Shown here: positions 23,558 to 37,168 of the stretch, one piece after another
Position numbering within the stretch: the first letter of the stretch is position 1
How the letters are laid out: each line of letters begins with the position of its first letter
NCBI GenBank assembly: GCA_020091685.1
Contig: CM034599.1
Coordinates: 7,534,836 to 7,598,835 of the forward strand
From: Lutjanus erythropterus
Taxonomy: Eukaryota > Chordata > Actinopteri > Lutjaniformes > Lutjanidae
Direction of reading: 5' to 3'
Length of the DNA: 64,000 nucleotides
Position numbers and translations under genes: made by a program
Notes under the pieces: model-generated
Told to the model about the DNA's origin: nothing
Database searches by the model: none
The model's input: the letters and a program-made list of their open reading frames with translations, nothing else

Positions 23558-23567
23558 TCTCGCGAGA
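23558..23567. promoter_or_regulatory. TCTCGCGAGA promoter motif 2 (ppp2r2a)
   Basis: Second perfect copy, 152 bases downstream of the first and about 310 bases before the start codon. It probably lies near the transcription start. Confidence 0.75.
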
Positions 23568-23878
23568 GTTCTTCACATCAAGGGTTCCCCTGTAGTTGCG
23601 ACTGGAGAAGCAGTGGCGAGGGAAATCTCAAAGTAGAGTGCAAAGTCTAAAATTCAGTACTGAGGATTGCACTTGACTTTCTTTGGTTGAAAACTGTTTC
23701 GTGTTGTCTAAAGAAACTGCGCTGAGGACGTATACGGTGTTCGGCGATCCTAACGGCACTCCCAGGTTCATTTCTCCACTGCCTCTCGGTCAGAACCACC
23801 CAGCCGACCCGGGTCAGCACTACTCCAGTCCAGGGCCGGAGCCCGCTACAGAGACACCCTCTGTCCGAGCCGCTCACC

Positions 23879-26800
23879 ATGGCAGGTAAAACTAACGACA
23901 AAGAGCAAAGACTGTCAGAGTGTCTGAGGTTTAATAATTTCCCAACAGTTAAGGTCCTGTTTGGCACAGACGATGGGTTTGTCCCTCTGTTTTGGTTAAC
24001 CAGCGCAGGTTAGCTAGCAAGCTACTTCCAGGATGCTAACATGTCACTGACAGTGTGAAAGTGACTGTTTTCCACAACAAACGTGCTCAAACTATTCCAT
24101 GTACCTGGAAATGTACTGCTTTAATCAAACTATGTCACTAGTATCGGATCACGGGCTCCCTTGTTCTCATATTGCTGGTTTTAGCTAAGTTAGCACCAGG
24201 CTAACGCGTGCAAAGTTTGATGGTGGTGTGTTAAAACCTGGGTTTGTGTTCCGTGCAGGGGTCGTTGATGGGAACAGTGATGTGCAGTGGTGCTTTTCCC
24301 AAGTCAAAGGAGCGATAGATGATGATGTCGCTGAAGGTAAGTCCATGTGGTGGTCAGTTAACAGTTACTAGTCTGCACTGTCTGATTGGCATCCTGTGCA
24401 TGCTTGTTTTGAAGTTAGCTTTAAAGGAATGTTTCACACAATAATGAAAATTCAGTCTTTATCTACTCACCCTAATGTTGATTGAAGGTCAGGTTTAGTT
24501 TTTTTGGTCCCAAAAACACTGCTTGAGTTTTACAGGAAAACAGCATTGCAGAATCTTAGAATCAATTGAAGGGAATGGTGACCAGTTTTCAAACATAAAA
24601 AAATAATTAAACATAGAATACCTTCATACTGCTCTTCTGGTATAATCTGAGTTTCCTAAAGTCCCAACATATTGTTCACTTACACGTGCACACCGTCACA
24701 CCACACGCATCCAGTGCAAATGTTGTGCACATGCATGTGGCTCCAAGCTAAGGATCTACAGTGAAGATTTATCCAAAAAATTTAGGTCACCATTCACGTC
24801 AGTCTGCATGATGGTGAGTAGATAATGACTGAATTTTCATTTTTGGGTGAACTATCCCTTTAATGTGACTGCTACACTTCTGTTGGAGGTATGAAAATCA
24901 TTAAAAGTTATCCAGAGATTATTATTTTAGATCAGTTCTCAACCTTTTTCCTTAAGGGAACTCATAAGTTACATATTTATTGATATTTAATATTCTATTC
25001 AATGCAAAATAATAACAGTACAGACCAACTGAAGCTATACAATTAATCCAAAAGTGAAGACCATAACTGCAGGGAGTTTGTGAAAAGACTCAAAATGCAT
25101 CCAAATCCCTCATCTTACACAATCAAACATACTAAATGGGCTTCTTTCTTCCTTCCTTCTTTCATTGGGACCCCCAGTTTTGGAGCCAGTATTTCAGAGC
25201 ATTAAGCTGTTTGCACTGAAGTAAAAAAGTCAGTGGTGTGGCACATTCTTGCTGATAGTCCAGTAGGCCTATTATGGAATGGTGAAGCTGGCGGATAAGC
25301 ATAATTGCTGCAGAATGTCACCAGTCACTACTTTTACAAATCCTCAGAGCGTATTTGTCCAGTGTGTGTAATGTACGATTTGCATGCTTGGGAGTGAAAT
25401 GTATATGAGGATTGAATAGTTGCAGGCTTTTACCTCTGCAGGACATTATTGAAGCTGTGTGGTTGTTTGTTTGCGTAATCAGTTTGCCTTGGTTTAACGT
25501 CAAATGTGTTTCACAGAGTGCATTACGGGCCTACTAGGGTCTGATCAGCCAAGTCAAAAGAAAAACTTGAACCAGCTGGCTGACTCTATTATCTGGCTGT
25601 GCAGATGAGGTCTCTACTGCAAACTCAATGTAATGGAGGGAATTAAATTTGTGGTGCTCAAAGCATTACAAAATGACATTAATGAAACCCTTGACAGCAA
25701 AGGTGTTCTCCACAAACTCTGTCTTGGTTACTTAGGATAATCCACATTCACCACAGGTTTTCATGTACTATTTTGGATTAAGTAGTAGTTCTCAATAAAA
25801 GCCACTGATGACAATGATGTCCTTGTTTATCTTGACTAGCAGAAATATTGTTTCTGGAAAGATGCTCTGCTTTTGCAGTGGTTAGATACCACTAGGCTTA
25901 ATTGAGAAAATGTTAAGTGAGAAAATAGATCATTTTAACACAATGCATGGGATAATTAATGCAAATATGAAGAGAAAATGCATGATTTTTTTTTTTAATC
26001 AAGTTTTTACCTCCATGTGAACAAAAAGACCAGTGGTGGACTGTACTCGCCCCTTCATTGCCAATGAAAAAATTCTCAAGTGCCTGAAACACGTGAAGCA
26101 CGTATGTTTACAGTACATGATGGACTTACTTGTGGATAAAGGTCCACACAGCTGTTTACAGTAAGCTTTGCCTGAGAACAAGTATAAATGTGAGCTTCTA
26201 CATGTGTCAATACATAGCAATACATAGACTGAAAACTCAACAATACAGTAGTGTAGTATTTGACTCCTCTGTCCTCTTTTGCTTTATATAGAGTTTGTAT
26301 GGGGTCAGGTCGTGTCAGGCACTTTGTGTGGAGAGAGGAACAACACCGGTGTCTATATTAAGGATTGCACTGGCTCAGAATAGTGCCAGCCTGTAAACAG
26401 GGATTGATTGTTGTGTTGTAGGATCTGATGAGAATGCTTGTCTTTGAAAGGTGCTGAATAGCTGCACATGGCAAGTTTTTTTTTTTTTTTTTTCCCCTCT
26501 GCTCCTAAGAGTGTTAAGTCGACATTTAGTTTTATTGCACGCTGCGTTGTGTGTATATATATACATGTACGCCATTGCTCTGTTGTGTTCTCACCAAGGT
26601 TGACATGATCCCTCATACTATAGGAGGACAAAACAGGAGCAAACACTCAACATCTTTAACACTGCTAGAATAATTTTGTGCATCTTTGGGAGGAAATTAA
26701 TCATTCTACTACAAAAGCTTTGTAGATCAGTGCAAAATATTTTCACATTGAACACACCTCAGTTTTACATAACAACAAGCTCCATTCTGCAGTAGCAGAT

Positions 26801-29800
26801 TAGACTCTGAAAAAAAGGGACTAAGCTTGATTATATTCTAATTACACTTCTGTATTGACAGCGGACATCATATCTACTGTTGAATTCAACCACTCTGGGG
26901 AGCTACTAGCCACTGGTGACAAGGGGGGCCGTGTTGTGATCTTTCAGCAGGAGCCAGAGGTAAGTTTTGGTGACTAAACTAAGGCCCTGTTCAGACTGCC
27001 AGCTCAAATCTGTTTTTTGTTACATCCAGATCAAAATTGCCAAGTAGAATATCCAAAATTGGAGAACCAGAACCAAATCACAATTTTTTGAGGAAATGTG
27101 TGAGAGAACATCAGCATCATGAAGTACTGTAGTGCTGCGGAGATGCTCTGGCCTAAACTTCTCTTTCTCAAGATGAAAGAAAACGTTTTCGTGTTTGTTT
27201 GGTTCAGACCCCAACAGATATCACATCATCACAATTTTAATAGGATTTCTTTCACTAAAAATGAAAATTGTAATGCAAAAATGATCATTCCTGCTAATTG
27301 TAACGCATACCACTATTTCAATCAGCATGATCTCAATATTACTTTTTTTTTTCCATGTTGTGCAGCCCTGATGGGAGTGCATCAGAGTGTCTGAGCAGAG
27401 CAGCATGCAGAACACAGAACAACGGTCTGTGGGCAGACGTTGAAATAAATTGTGTGTTGGCCCTTTGAATGGAGGCTTATGTGTTGTCTCTCTCCATTTC
27501 TTATGCTTATTTGTTGGAAAGCTGCATTACCAGTGTATGTATGCTGCAATCCATTGTACTCAGAAATTCTGAAAAAACGACCTGGAAAATGGAAAAGTGC
27601 AATCGAACGATCGTTCACTTTGGAATTTCAAATCGCAGCAGTATGGAATCATCCACATAAGTAGAAACCTTTCCATCAATTTTTACTCTTCTTACTACTG
27701 TTTAACTTTTACTTTGCAGTTGCCATTTGCTTGATAGACATCTCTGTGAGTGTGTGCTAGCCTACTACTCCAGTCTCTTTTGAAGTGTTCTAATCTGTTA
27801 AATCAGCTGCTGTAGATGCTTGTGAAGTTCAGAGAATTCGGGTGTTGGTGTTTTCCCGAGCAGATGTACTGTGACACATTTAGATTGGTAGCTGGGACTA
27901 CTGACTTGGAACTATCAACTTCTAGCTATCAGTGGATTGCTGCAGTAGTTACGACGCTTATGTCATTACCACAGCAACCTATGCAGATAGGTTAGTGATG
28001 TCTGGACACACAAATCCCATTTGATCACTTGTAAATAACAGCGCGGACAGTCTGTCCTATAAATCTGTATTGACAAACAAATCTGATTTGTCTGCAGTCC
28101 GAACAAAGCCTTAATGTGTAGTTTGACCAAAGAAAAAAAGAATATATGCTCGCAGCATAGCTCTACTTAATCATACATCATAATACTTGAACCTAACTCT
28201 GATCTGCTGTCTGTCATTTTTCAGAGTAAGAATCAGCCACAGTGTCGAGGAGAGTACAATGTTTACAGCACCTTCCAGAGCCACGAGCCTGAGTTCGACT
28301 ACCTGAAGAGCCTTGAGATCGAGGAGAAGATCAACAAGATTCGATGGTTGCCTCAGAAGAACGCAGCACAGTTCCTTTTGTCTACAAATGGTTAGTGAAC
28401 CACTGTATTTTAATTTATTCACTGTACTTGACTTGGTGATATTTAGCTACTTTTTGGCCGCAATTAATATCTAAATTTACAGTCTCGTCTGTTACTGATG
28501 GTGCGATTTCATGACCTCTGCTCTTTCTCTTTGGCAGACAAAACCATAAAGCTGTGGAAAATCAGTGAGCGTGACAAGAGACCTGAGGGCTACAATTTGA
28601 AGGAAGAAGATGGGCGATACAGAGATTTCAATACTGTCACAACTCTGCGGGTTTGTATAAATCACTTCATCTCTTTCCAAATATGCTGAACATCCCAGTA
28701 TGCCAGATTTATAGTCACAAGCCACACGTGCAGCTCTGTACTTGCTTTCCATACATTCCTTGAATTAATAAATTAAGATAAAAGATTAAAACAAACTTGT
28801 TTAGCTTGTTTGAAAGATACATGAAAGCCAGTACTTTATTGGTGTGTACAGCATCCTGTTATCCTACATGACCAAAAGTATAGTAAAAGTGCACAAGTAC
28901 ATCAAGTGTTTATAAAATTGAGAACAATCATATTGCACTTTTAAAAGCTTATTAAATTTGAAATAGTTGAAACAAAGATGGTATTGTATCATTTCTTCTC
29001 ACTGCTGTCTTACAGTTATTAAACCACTATCTGTGTGTTGTCAGTTGTTTTTGATTCGAGCAAACATACCGACATGTCTCACCAGCAAAAGCACAGGTGT
29101 AACTAATAGCACGTTTGGCTGCATCGCAGGAATGGATCGTTAATGTTATTAGTTCCACCTCCTGTGTTTGACAAGTCACAGTGTCTGTCCTGAGCAAAAG
29201 GTCTGTTCAGGTTTAGTTTCACTGCACCTTTTGCTCACTGGTCACATGCACCTCCATTCAGATCTATATTTATTGAATTGTTTCCAAATTTAGACTCAGT
29301 TTAACAGACTTATCTGTTACACTGAGCCTTAATCCCTTCTTTCTTTGTTTAAAACACAATTGACTGTTTCTATGTGTGTATCAGTATTACTGAAACCCTT
29401 CCTCTTGCACTACCAGCAAAGTTGCCAGACTTACATGATGAGGAGTATTTGTAGTAATACCTAACATCTTCACCAGTGCTACAAGAACAATTTGGGACAT
29501 TTTCTGTGCTTTGGGGGTTGGGAATCACTTTTACTTAAAAAATAAAAAATGAGGACCATATCATGACCACACAACCTACTGTATTTTCCTTGAAACCCGC
29601 TTCTTTCTACAGGTACCTGTATTCATGCCCATGGACTTGATGGTGGAAGCCAGCCCTAGACGGGTGTTTGCGAATGCTCACACCTATCATATCAACTCCA
29701 TTTCAGTCAACAGTGATTGTGAGACCTACCTGTCTGCAGACGACCTGCGCATTAACCTCTGGAATCTGGAGATCACTGACCGCAGCTTTAGTATCCTTTA

Positions 29801-32800
29801 ATTCCTGTACTGGGAAATGCAACCTCTAGCTTATATAAACATTTCCCATGTGCTTGGGCATTTTAGTTTCTAAGAAGTAACCTTTCTTGTCATTTGGACA
29901 TGTTTTTGTTTTTGTTCTGGTCCCCTTTAATTAAGAAAAAAGTTTCAAACTGGTAGTCTATTGTAAGTGAATATATGTTTGTGGGAGTTATCTCCTGTCT
30001 ATTTATGTACAATGTGAAATAATGAATGGTGTGTCCAAGTTACTTTAGTTCTTTGCTTTAAGGTATCCCTGACTCACTGTCAGATTATGATCCCCCGCAT
30101 GTTCACCTGCCCACTGCACATCAGTCAGACTGTGCGTCACTTAGTCCAAGCAAAAACTCTGAAACCCACTGCTTTTTATGACACATTTTTCTGATCCATG
30201 TTAAGGGAATAAATGAGTTGCTGTTGATCATGTAGGCAGTACAACAATGATTTTGTGGCTGTGTACTGGTGTTTTAAGCTTTGTTTTAAAGGAGACAAGT
30301 AGACGGTACTTTTAAAGTAGACAAAGTGTTTGAAGGCTGTCTGAACGTTTAAAATGTTTTGCATTGGTGTCTACCACAGTGCCATATATGATAATACCAC
30401 CAGATGTCCCCAAAGTAAGGAATTCTAACTTCTGTACATATAGTGGTTCTAACAGTTTAAGTGTGGAAGTTTGACCTTAAAGTAGCATTAGTGTAAAGAA
30501 ATGTTTTAGTCCTCAGTTGAGCTAACAACATGACATTCTGTTGAGGAAGTTGTCCTCATTCAGAGCAGTGAATTATGTGCCAGACAAATGCTCTTGTTGA
30601 TGCTGACACCCTGCTAGTTCAGAAAACCTCTAGTAGATGGCATCCAGACTGCATGATGACATACAGGGAAGCATTTTTTTGACCAGTGAATTTTTTCATC
30701 ATACCATTTTTATAACCATATCAACTTCTAAAATCAACATTTGCTGATCCATAGCCATGCAAAACCTTTTGGGCCACTGGCAGTCTGTCTTTGTACTCGT
30801 TAAGTAAAACCTTTTTCCTCAGAGTTGTGAAGAACTTCTTTCTTTTGTTCATTCATTTTGTTTTCAGTTTGTACTTGGATTCATACATTAATGTTGCCCT
30901 TAAAAAGAATGGCACATAACACAAATACCAGACCCAGATAACTGTACAATCAGACTAATTAACTGACAACAAGGAAAAGAAACAAACCATTTTGTAACAG
31001 GGTAAAAACCATATGTTTAGCAACTTTTATTGTAGTGTGAGGATGGTGATATGTTTGTGTTGTCTGTACTCATTTTTCTCTTCTGCTTTTTAAAGTTCTT
31101 TTTAACTTGTCAAAATGTCTGTTTAGCCCTTTGACCTTAACTTCACTTCTTCAGATATTGTTGACATTAAGCCAGCAAATATGGAGGAGCTGACGGAGGT
31201 GATCACAGCGGCAGAGTTCCACCCCAACCAATGCAACACTTTTGTCTACAGCAGCAGCAAGGGCACCATCCGCATGTGTGACATGAGGGCATCCGCTCTG
31301 TGCGACAAGCATGCCAAAAGTAAGCTAATTTAATTTATGCTGTGTGCCTTTAGGGGAGCTGTTGAATTCTAAGGTGTGCTTGTGGTATGCCTAAGGGAAC
31401 TGGATGATAGACAATGAAACTAGAATAAGTTAAAAAGGCTAAAGGGGGGAGAGATGACTCTGCATCATCAAACTAGGTTCCCGAGACAGTGTGATCCATG
31501 CAGTTTGTGCTGCTGTAAGATGTTTTATTCTGTGAATTTACTCACTTACAGCTCAGCAATTTTGCTTACATGACGCATATCCCTCAGTTTAGAATCTGTA
31601 TCGCTCCTAAGAAACATCATTGGGTAAAGAATCTGTGAAACAGTGATGCTTTTACAGCCAATGTAAGCACCTGACCAGGTTATGAATTATGCATATCTTA
31701 TCATGGTGATCCAGCCAGGTTAAAAGAGAGCCACCTTTGTGACACTGAAAACTGACTTTAGCCTCAACATACCTCGCTAACTCATTAATCTCGCTTTGGT
31801 GCACAGCCCTCTGAGCTACAACATCTACTAAAAATATGCTTTTACCAAGTCTACAGTTTCCTAACGAGAAGTCTTAATTTGAGAAGTGCCATACCCCTGT
31901 GTGAGCTGTCAAGCCCTGTGGAAAGTGAAAGGTTGTCAGCCACCAGTTATCTTGATAACGCTTTGGAAAAGATAGAGGAAAATCTTTGAGCCAACCACAA
32001 AACTGGCAGTAATGAGAGTCAAACTTGGGACCTTTAACATCTGACCCAGTACCACATTGGCAAATTTCCACAAGTCACACTTTCCTGAAGAAAAGTCAAA
32101 ATTGCCAAATGCCATACACATGTGTGAGCTCAATAGTCTTGTGAAAGTTTGTTGAGGTTGCTAAATGTGTTTATATTGAAGGTGTGCACAGAATTTATTT
32201 TGCTGTGCTTGGGACAGTTTACCAACTCAAAATGATGGTATTTGACATCCTAGGAATGATGCTTTCTGGTGCGTTTACAAACAGCTCGAGCAAATCGTAT
32301 TGATTCTATCTGTAAGGGTTACATTTTCAAAACTGCTGTTTCTCATATAGATTTTTAAATTTTAGAGTAAGCAGGCTTGTAGAAACATGTACTATAGTAC
32401 GTTTGCCAAAATTGTGGGATTGCATCCTTGCACTATTAAACTGAGTTGTGTATATATTGCTGTATTAAACTGTGCACAGCTGTATAAAGGGTATACTCAT
32501 GTCATGCATCCTTCTCTTTCAGTGTTTGAAGAGCCAGAGGATCCAAACAATCGTTCGTTCTTTTCTGAAATCATCTCATCCATCTCTGATGTAAAGTTCA
32601 GCCACAGTGGACGCTACATGATGACCCGTGACTACCTGTCTGTCAAAATCTGGGATCTCAACATGGAGACCCGACCAGTAGAGACATATCAGGTCTGTCA
32701 CCGTTGCTTTGCTAAGACAAAAATAATGTTATACCTGTTTTTCTGCAGATTGTAAGGCCTGATGTCATTCTACTGTCTCTCCACTGGAGGGCAGTGTTTC

Positions 32801-33787
32801 GCAGAAGTCATAATGTAATGTTATTTTCACTCTTGCACAACTGTTGATTATGACTACTTCACCTTTATTATTATCATGTTCTTTTAACAGGTGCATGAAT
32901 ATCTCAGGAGTAAGTTGTGTTCACTGTATGAGAATGACTGCATCTTCGACAAGTTTGAGTGCTGTTGGAATGGAAACGACAGGTCAGTATCTATATTATA
33001 TGCACTACTGAGGTAAAAAAAGATGCCTTTGGAGAATTTTACTCTGACAGACTAAAATTTACATTTGAACAAGTAATCTTTGGGCTTTTCTTGTTTTTTT
33101 TTTAATTATACCTTTGGAATTCCCCACACATTCAACATGCATGACACATGCAAATGTTTTGGGCTGACTGTTATTTGATGCAGCTGAACCCACTGACACT
33201 GACCTTATCAATTACTGTGGTTATCTGCTCATTGCAGGTTTGGGTGGCAGAGTGATGTTTTGTACATGTTCCTGTAGTGGTTCGTGACAGAACCATACAC
33301 TTGTGTAGGGCAGGGAAATTTAACAATAGTGTGATATGAAACTAGATAACGTTTTAGATTTTGGATATTGTGTTACGGCACAAGCATTGTGTTTTTCTGG
33401 TTTTAAAGCTGCATTGCAGAAAATTTATGTAATGTTTTGTACTTAGCAGACTGTTAAAGCTATTCTATTTTTTGCTTGCTCACTCATACCTCTCTGTTTC
33501 TTTGCAGTGTTGTGATGACCGGCTCCTACAATAACTTCTTCAGGATGTTCGACAGAGGCTATCGGCAGGACGTGACTCTAGAGGCGTCACGGGAGAACAG
33601 CAAGCCACGGTCGGTCCTGAAACCTCGCAAAGTAAGCACAGGTGGGAAGCGCAAAAAGGATGAGATCAGTGTAGACAGTCTGGACTTTAACAAGAAGATC
33701 CTGCACACTGCCTGGCATCCCCTGGACAACATTATTGCTGTGGCCACCACCAACAATCTGTACATATTCCAGGAAAAACTGAACTAG
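23879..33787 (+). CDS. ppp2r2a: PP2A regulatory subunit B55-alpha
   Basis: Coding exons: 23879-23885, 24259-24336, 26862-26959, 28225-28390, 28538-28650, 29613-29790, 31155-31319, 32523-32692, 32891-32982 and 33508-33787 (stop TAG 33785-33787). These total 1347 nt and 448 residues (human 447). All junctions are GT-AG with matching phases. The protein is a seven-bladed WD40 propeller that joins the PP2A A and C subunits and selects substrates, for example in mitotic exit. Diagnostic stretches are [79 protein letters not shown] and [43 protein letters not shown] and VVMTGSYN favour the alpha paralogue over B55-delta (ppp2r2d). The start sits in CACCATGGCAG. Whether it is one of two fish-specific ppp2r2a copies cannot be decided here. 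Confidence 0.95.
24420..24864. mobile_element. MITE in ppp2r2a intron 2 (TTTAAAGGAATGTTTCAC ends)
   Basis: The left end TTAAAGGAATGTTTCACACA and right end GGTGAACTATCCCTTTAA are inverted relatives. Internal inverted blocks include GAAAATTCAGTC...CTACTCACC on the left and GGTGAGTAGATAATGACTGAATTTTC on the right. Common non-autonomous teleost type. Confidence 0.75.
27040..27370. repeat. hAT-like fragment in ppp2r2a intron 3
   Basis: Contains AGTACTGTAGTGCTGCGGAG and an end TTGTGCAGCCCTGATG. The GTAGTGCTGC block recurs inverted in the dpysl2 intron element at 52411-52438. Old copy without clear boundaries. Confidence 0.5.
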
Positions 33788-34776
33788 CATTTGTTGAACC
33801 GCTCAGATCCCAGTTTCTGCTTGAGCCCCACTGCTCTGACACATACACACAAACAAAGTATATGTCTGTCTTTGGTTAAATCCCCAAGCCTTGATATGAT
33901 CTGCCCTTGGTGATTCTAGTATGAATGTGACAAGACTTGCTCTATCAACAACAAACGGTGGCATTATTACAGTACATCAAAGCAGGCTATCACAAGCATG
34001 TTTTCCATGTGTATTACTAATAAAAACATTCAGGGTTTGTAGATCTGAGCCCAGAATTTGGGATTTAGTTTCACAGGTTTTCTCCATTAGGAGCACTCCA
34101 TTCACCAAGCTACTGTTTGCATCTCCACTACATCCCAAACCAAAGGGAAAATGTGTTGATACACACATTTGGGTAGTTTGTTTCATTATTCTTTTGTGCC
34201 ATCGTGACATAATTAATTTTTATGTCATAGCTACCAATTGTTAAATTTTTGTAGCTACCATTTTTTTTTATTAGTTTTGAATAGGAAATTCTTTCTACTG
34301 TTTGTACGTCTTTCTTTCACTAAGTTCCTTTTGGCACCGGCCTGAGACACTGCTAATACAAGCTGTCAACACTCCCATTATTGGCCCCGAGTATATGTCA
34401 AGTTGCCAAGTTAACTTACCACTCCGTTCCTGATGTATATTAAAGTGATGCTGTAAAAGGACTATTCTAGTCTTATATAATGTTTTAGCTCGTTTTCAAA
34501 AGATACTGTAGAGCCTACATTACTGCTAACCTTTTCCCATAACATACCATATTTTATTGATAAAATTTTGAACTTTAGTGCAGCCAGTGCAACTTCAGTG
34601 AAACTGACTTGATGTGTATTCCGTCACAGTGAACTTTTTGTTTTTGATTAAGTCAAAGTAATGTTTGGTAATGTAGTTGCAAGCAGGAAAACTTAAACAA
34701 CAACCATGTTTCATAACATCTGTCCCCTGGATTTGAGTTTCTGATTCAGTGGCTTGTAAATGTTTTATCTTTAGAC

Positions 34777-35100
34777 CATAGACTGTATATAAAGATGGAC
34801 ATCCATTGTACAAAAAATGAAGCCAAAATATCCCAGATACAAGCGCCATCTTAGGTCGGTGATGTCATTTGGAACCAAAGTCTTTGCAGCAGCGATTGGG
34901 GTTGTAGCTGCAGTGCTGAGGTCTCGCCCGTACACCTGGTCGACTCAATCACAAGCAGAGCTCAGCTGTCAGTCATGATGTGAAACCCTGTTTTTATAGC
35001 ATCAACTAACTAATTAAAACCAAAGTTGGTGGAAAAATGAATACTTGAACATACCACACATACTACAATAGATCTTTTCCACCATCATGTAACAAACCCG
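34777..35100 (+). repeat. probable dispersed repeat (CATAGACTGTATATAAAG type)
   Basis: Begins with a block familiar from teleost repeats, and includes AAGCGCCATCTTAGG-like text. A weak echo occurs at 35408 (GACCACAAACTGTCTATATA). Boundaries are uncertain. Confidence 0.4.
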
Positions 35101-36736
35101 ATCAAGCTCACGCACCTAATTTTAAATTTTTCCTAGGGAACCAAAGTGAATGTGTCTTATTCTACAGATCATTGTATAATACCCTTTGTTGATTACAAAG
35201 GTTTTGCTCAAAACTGGTGAAGACATGGACTGGTTGCACCAAGATTCCAGGAATCTTGAATGGAATTGTTTCAATACTGAGAATTAATTTAGTGTGAAAG
35301 AGCCCTGTGATAAGAACTATAACATGGGTGAACAGCTCCATTTCATCATGGGCCAAGTCAGCTTTATGGTTGCCTTCAAAAAATCGGTTGTAAATGTAAC
35401 ATCTTGCCTAGACCACAAACTGTCTATATAGGAACAGTATTACACTCTGTCTACGTTACAAAATGTGGATAAAATAAATTCTCAGTGCCTTTTTACTGGG
35501 CATCAACCTCACATTCAAGCATGTATTGTCAAAAAAACTAGACCTGAGGTCTAAATAAATGCTTCAGCTCATGTTTACAGCTGTCAGATGCAGCTGCGAC
35601 GCAAGACACATGGAGCTGATGCAGACAAAATGCACAAAAGCATTTCTGTTGCATGAGACGTGTGAGTGAAAAATGCGTCTGACTGGGGGGATAAGATTAA
35701 ATGTATCAACTTGTTCTCATCTTAAATAGTTACCTCTACATTTGATCATTTGTTTTAGTAATAACTAATATGAAATGAAATGAAAGCAAAAGCCTTTATT
35801 CTTTGTTAGCCCTTTGGCTCATGCCCCATTTGCTAAGATGAAGGGGGTGGGGTTTATGAACTATACTGCAACCAGCCACCAGGGAGCGATAAAGGTGTTC
35901 TGTCTTCACTTTTGGAGAGCCGTAATGTTGTCCATCTTTATATATGTCGATGCTTTTGAAGAGCTGAAACACAAAACTGTAGTTCTGGCAGCTTAATTTT
36001 CAACCTGATTAAACGTTCACTGAGCTGGATTACTCATCTCAAGCAAGTTTCAAGTCTGTAAGTTGAGGTATTGAAATGGCTACTTTAAGGGAAATGGTCA
36101 GCAGTAATGTATAATTTCTAGTTAATGGCCAAAAAATTAGTGTTGCTCTGTGACATGGACACGAGAATGGTGTGCATGCACATTCGTCAGGTATTTTGGG
36201 AGTTAAATGGAGGCTAACCATGCCAAAGTAACCAGTCCTATACAAAGTTATATTCCTTTAAAGCTGTCTTGCAGACAAGTTGCAGACAAGGTGCAGACTG
36301 GTCACCCTTGCACATGTGTGGACCACCATATGAAGCTCAGGACAAAAGCTTATACAGTATATACGTGAAAGGTTGTGATGGTGTGATGTAGCCTAAATCT
36401 CTCGTGGTCTGTGGCACCAAAATTGAGTGTCGCTGCCAGCTTCCCCACAAAGCCTGTTGTTTTGCTGCAGATTGATCGACCGCTTTACCCTCTGGATCTA
36501 GTTTCTGTTTGTAGTTTTTTTTAAATGATGTTTTGTACTGTACCTGATGATAACAGAAGAAAAATCACTATAGCTGATTTATTTTTGTATAAATTAAGGC
36601 AATAGGATTACAGTCTGATCACTGTAGTTTCTTTAGCTGTCTATCTCAGACTGATTGTAGATGGAAGGTTGCGTGACGGTTAGGTAACCTTTATGTCATG
36701 ACTTTGGGAAATTTTGTTAATTCTGGCAGGTATTTC

Positions 36737-37168
36737 TTTAAAGGGACAGTTCGCACCCAAATCAAAAATGCATTTTTCCTCTGGCTTGTAGTTCTGTCTA
36801 TCCATCTAGATAGTTTTGGTGTGAGCTGCAGAATTTTGGAGATTGTGGCTGGAGAGATGTCTGCCCTCTCGTCAATATAATGGAACTAAATGGCACTTTG
36901 TTTGAGGGGTTCAAAGCACTAAAAACTGCTTTCTTTGTAGAGTAGAATCTATTTGAACTACAATTTTCTTTTTTGTTTTTAAAATATATTTAGAGCCATT
37001 TAGTCCCATTATATGGGAGATAAGGCAGACATCTCTACAGCCAATATCTCCAAAATTCTGCAGTTCACACCAAAACTATCTAGATGGATACATGTCACTA
37101 CAAGCAAAGGAAAAATGTTTTGTTTTTTTGTTTTTTTTATTATTTTAATGTGAACTGTCCCTTTTTAA
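36737..37168. mobile_element. palindromic MITE, AAAGGGACAGTT ends
   Basis: Ends TTAAAGGGACAGTT (36738) and AACTGTCCCTTT (37153-37164). Long subterminal arms also pair: CTATCCATCTAGATAGTTTT / AAAACTATCTAGATGGATAC and TGGAGATTGTGGCTGGAGAG / CTACAGCCAATATCTCCAAA. The whole element folds back on itself. No ORF. Confidence 0.8.
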
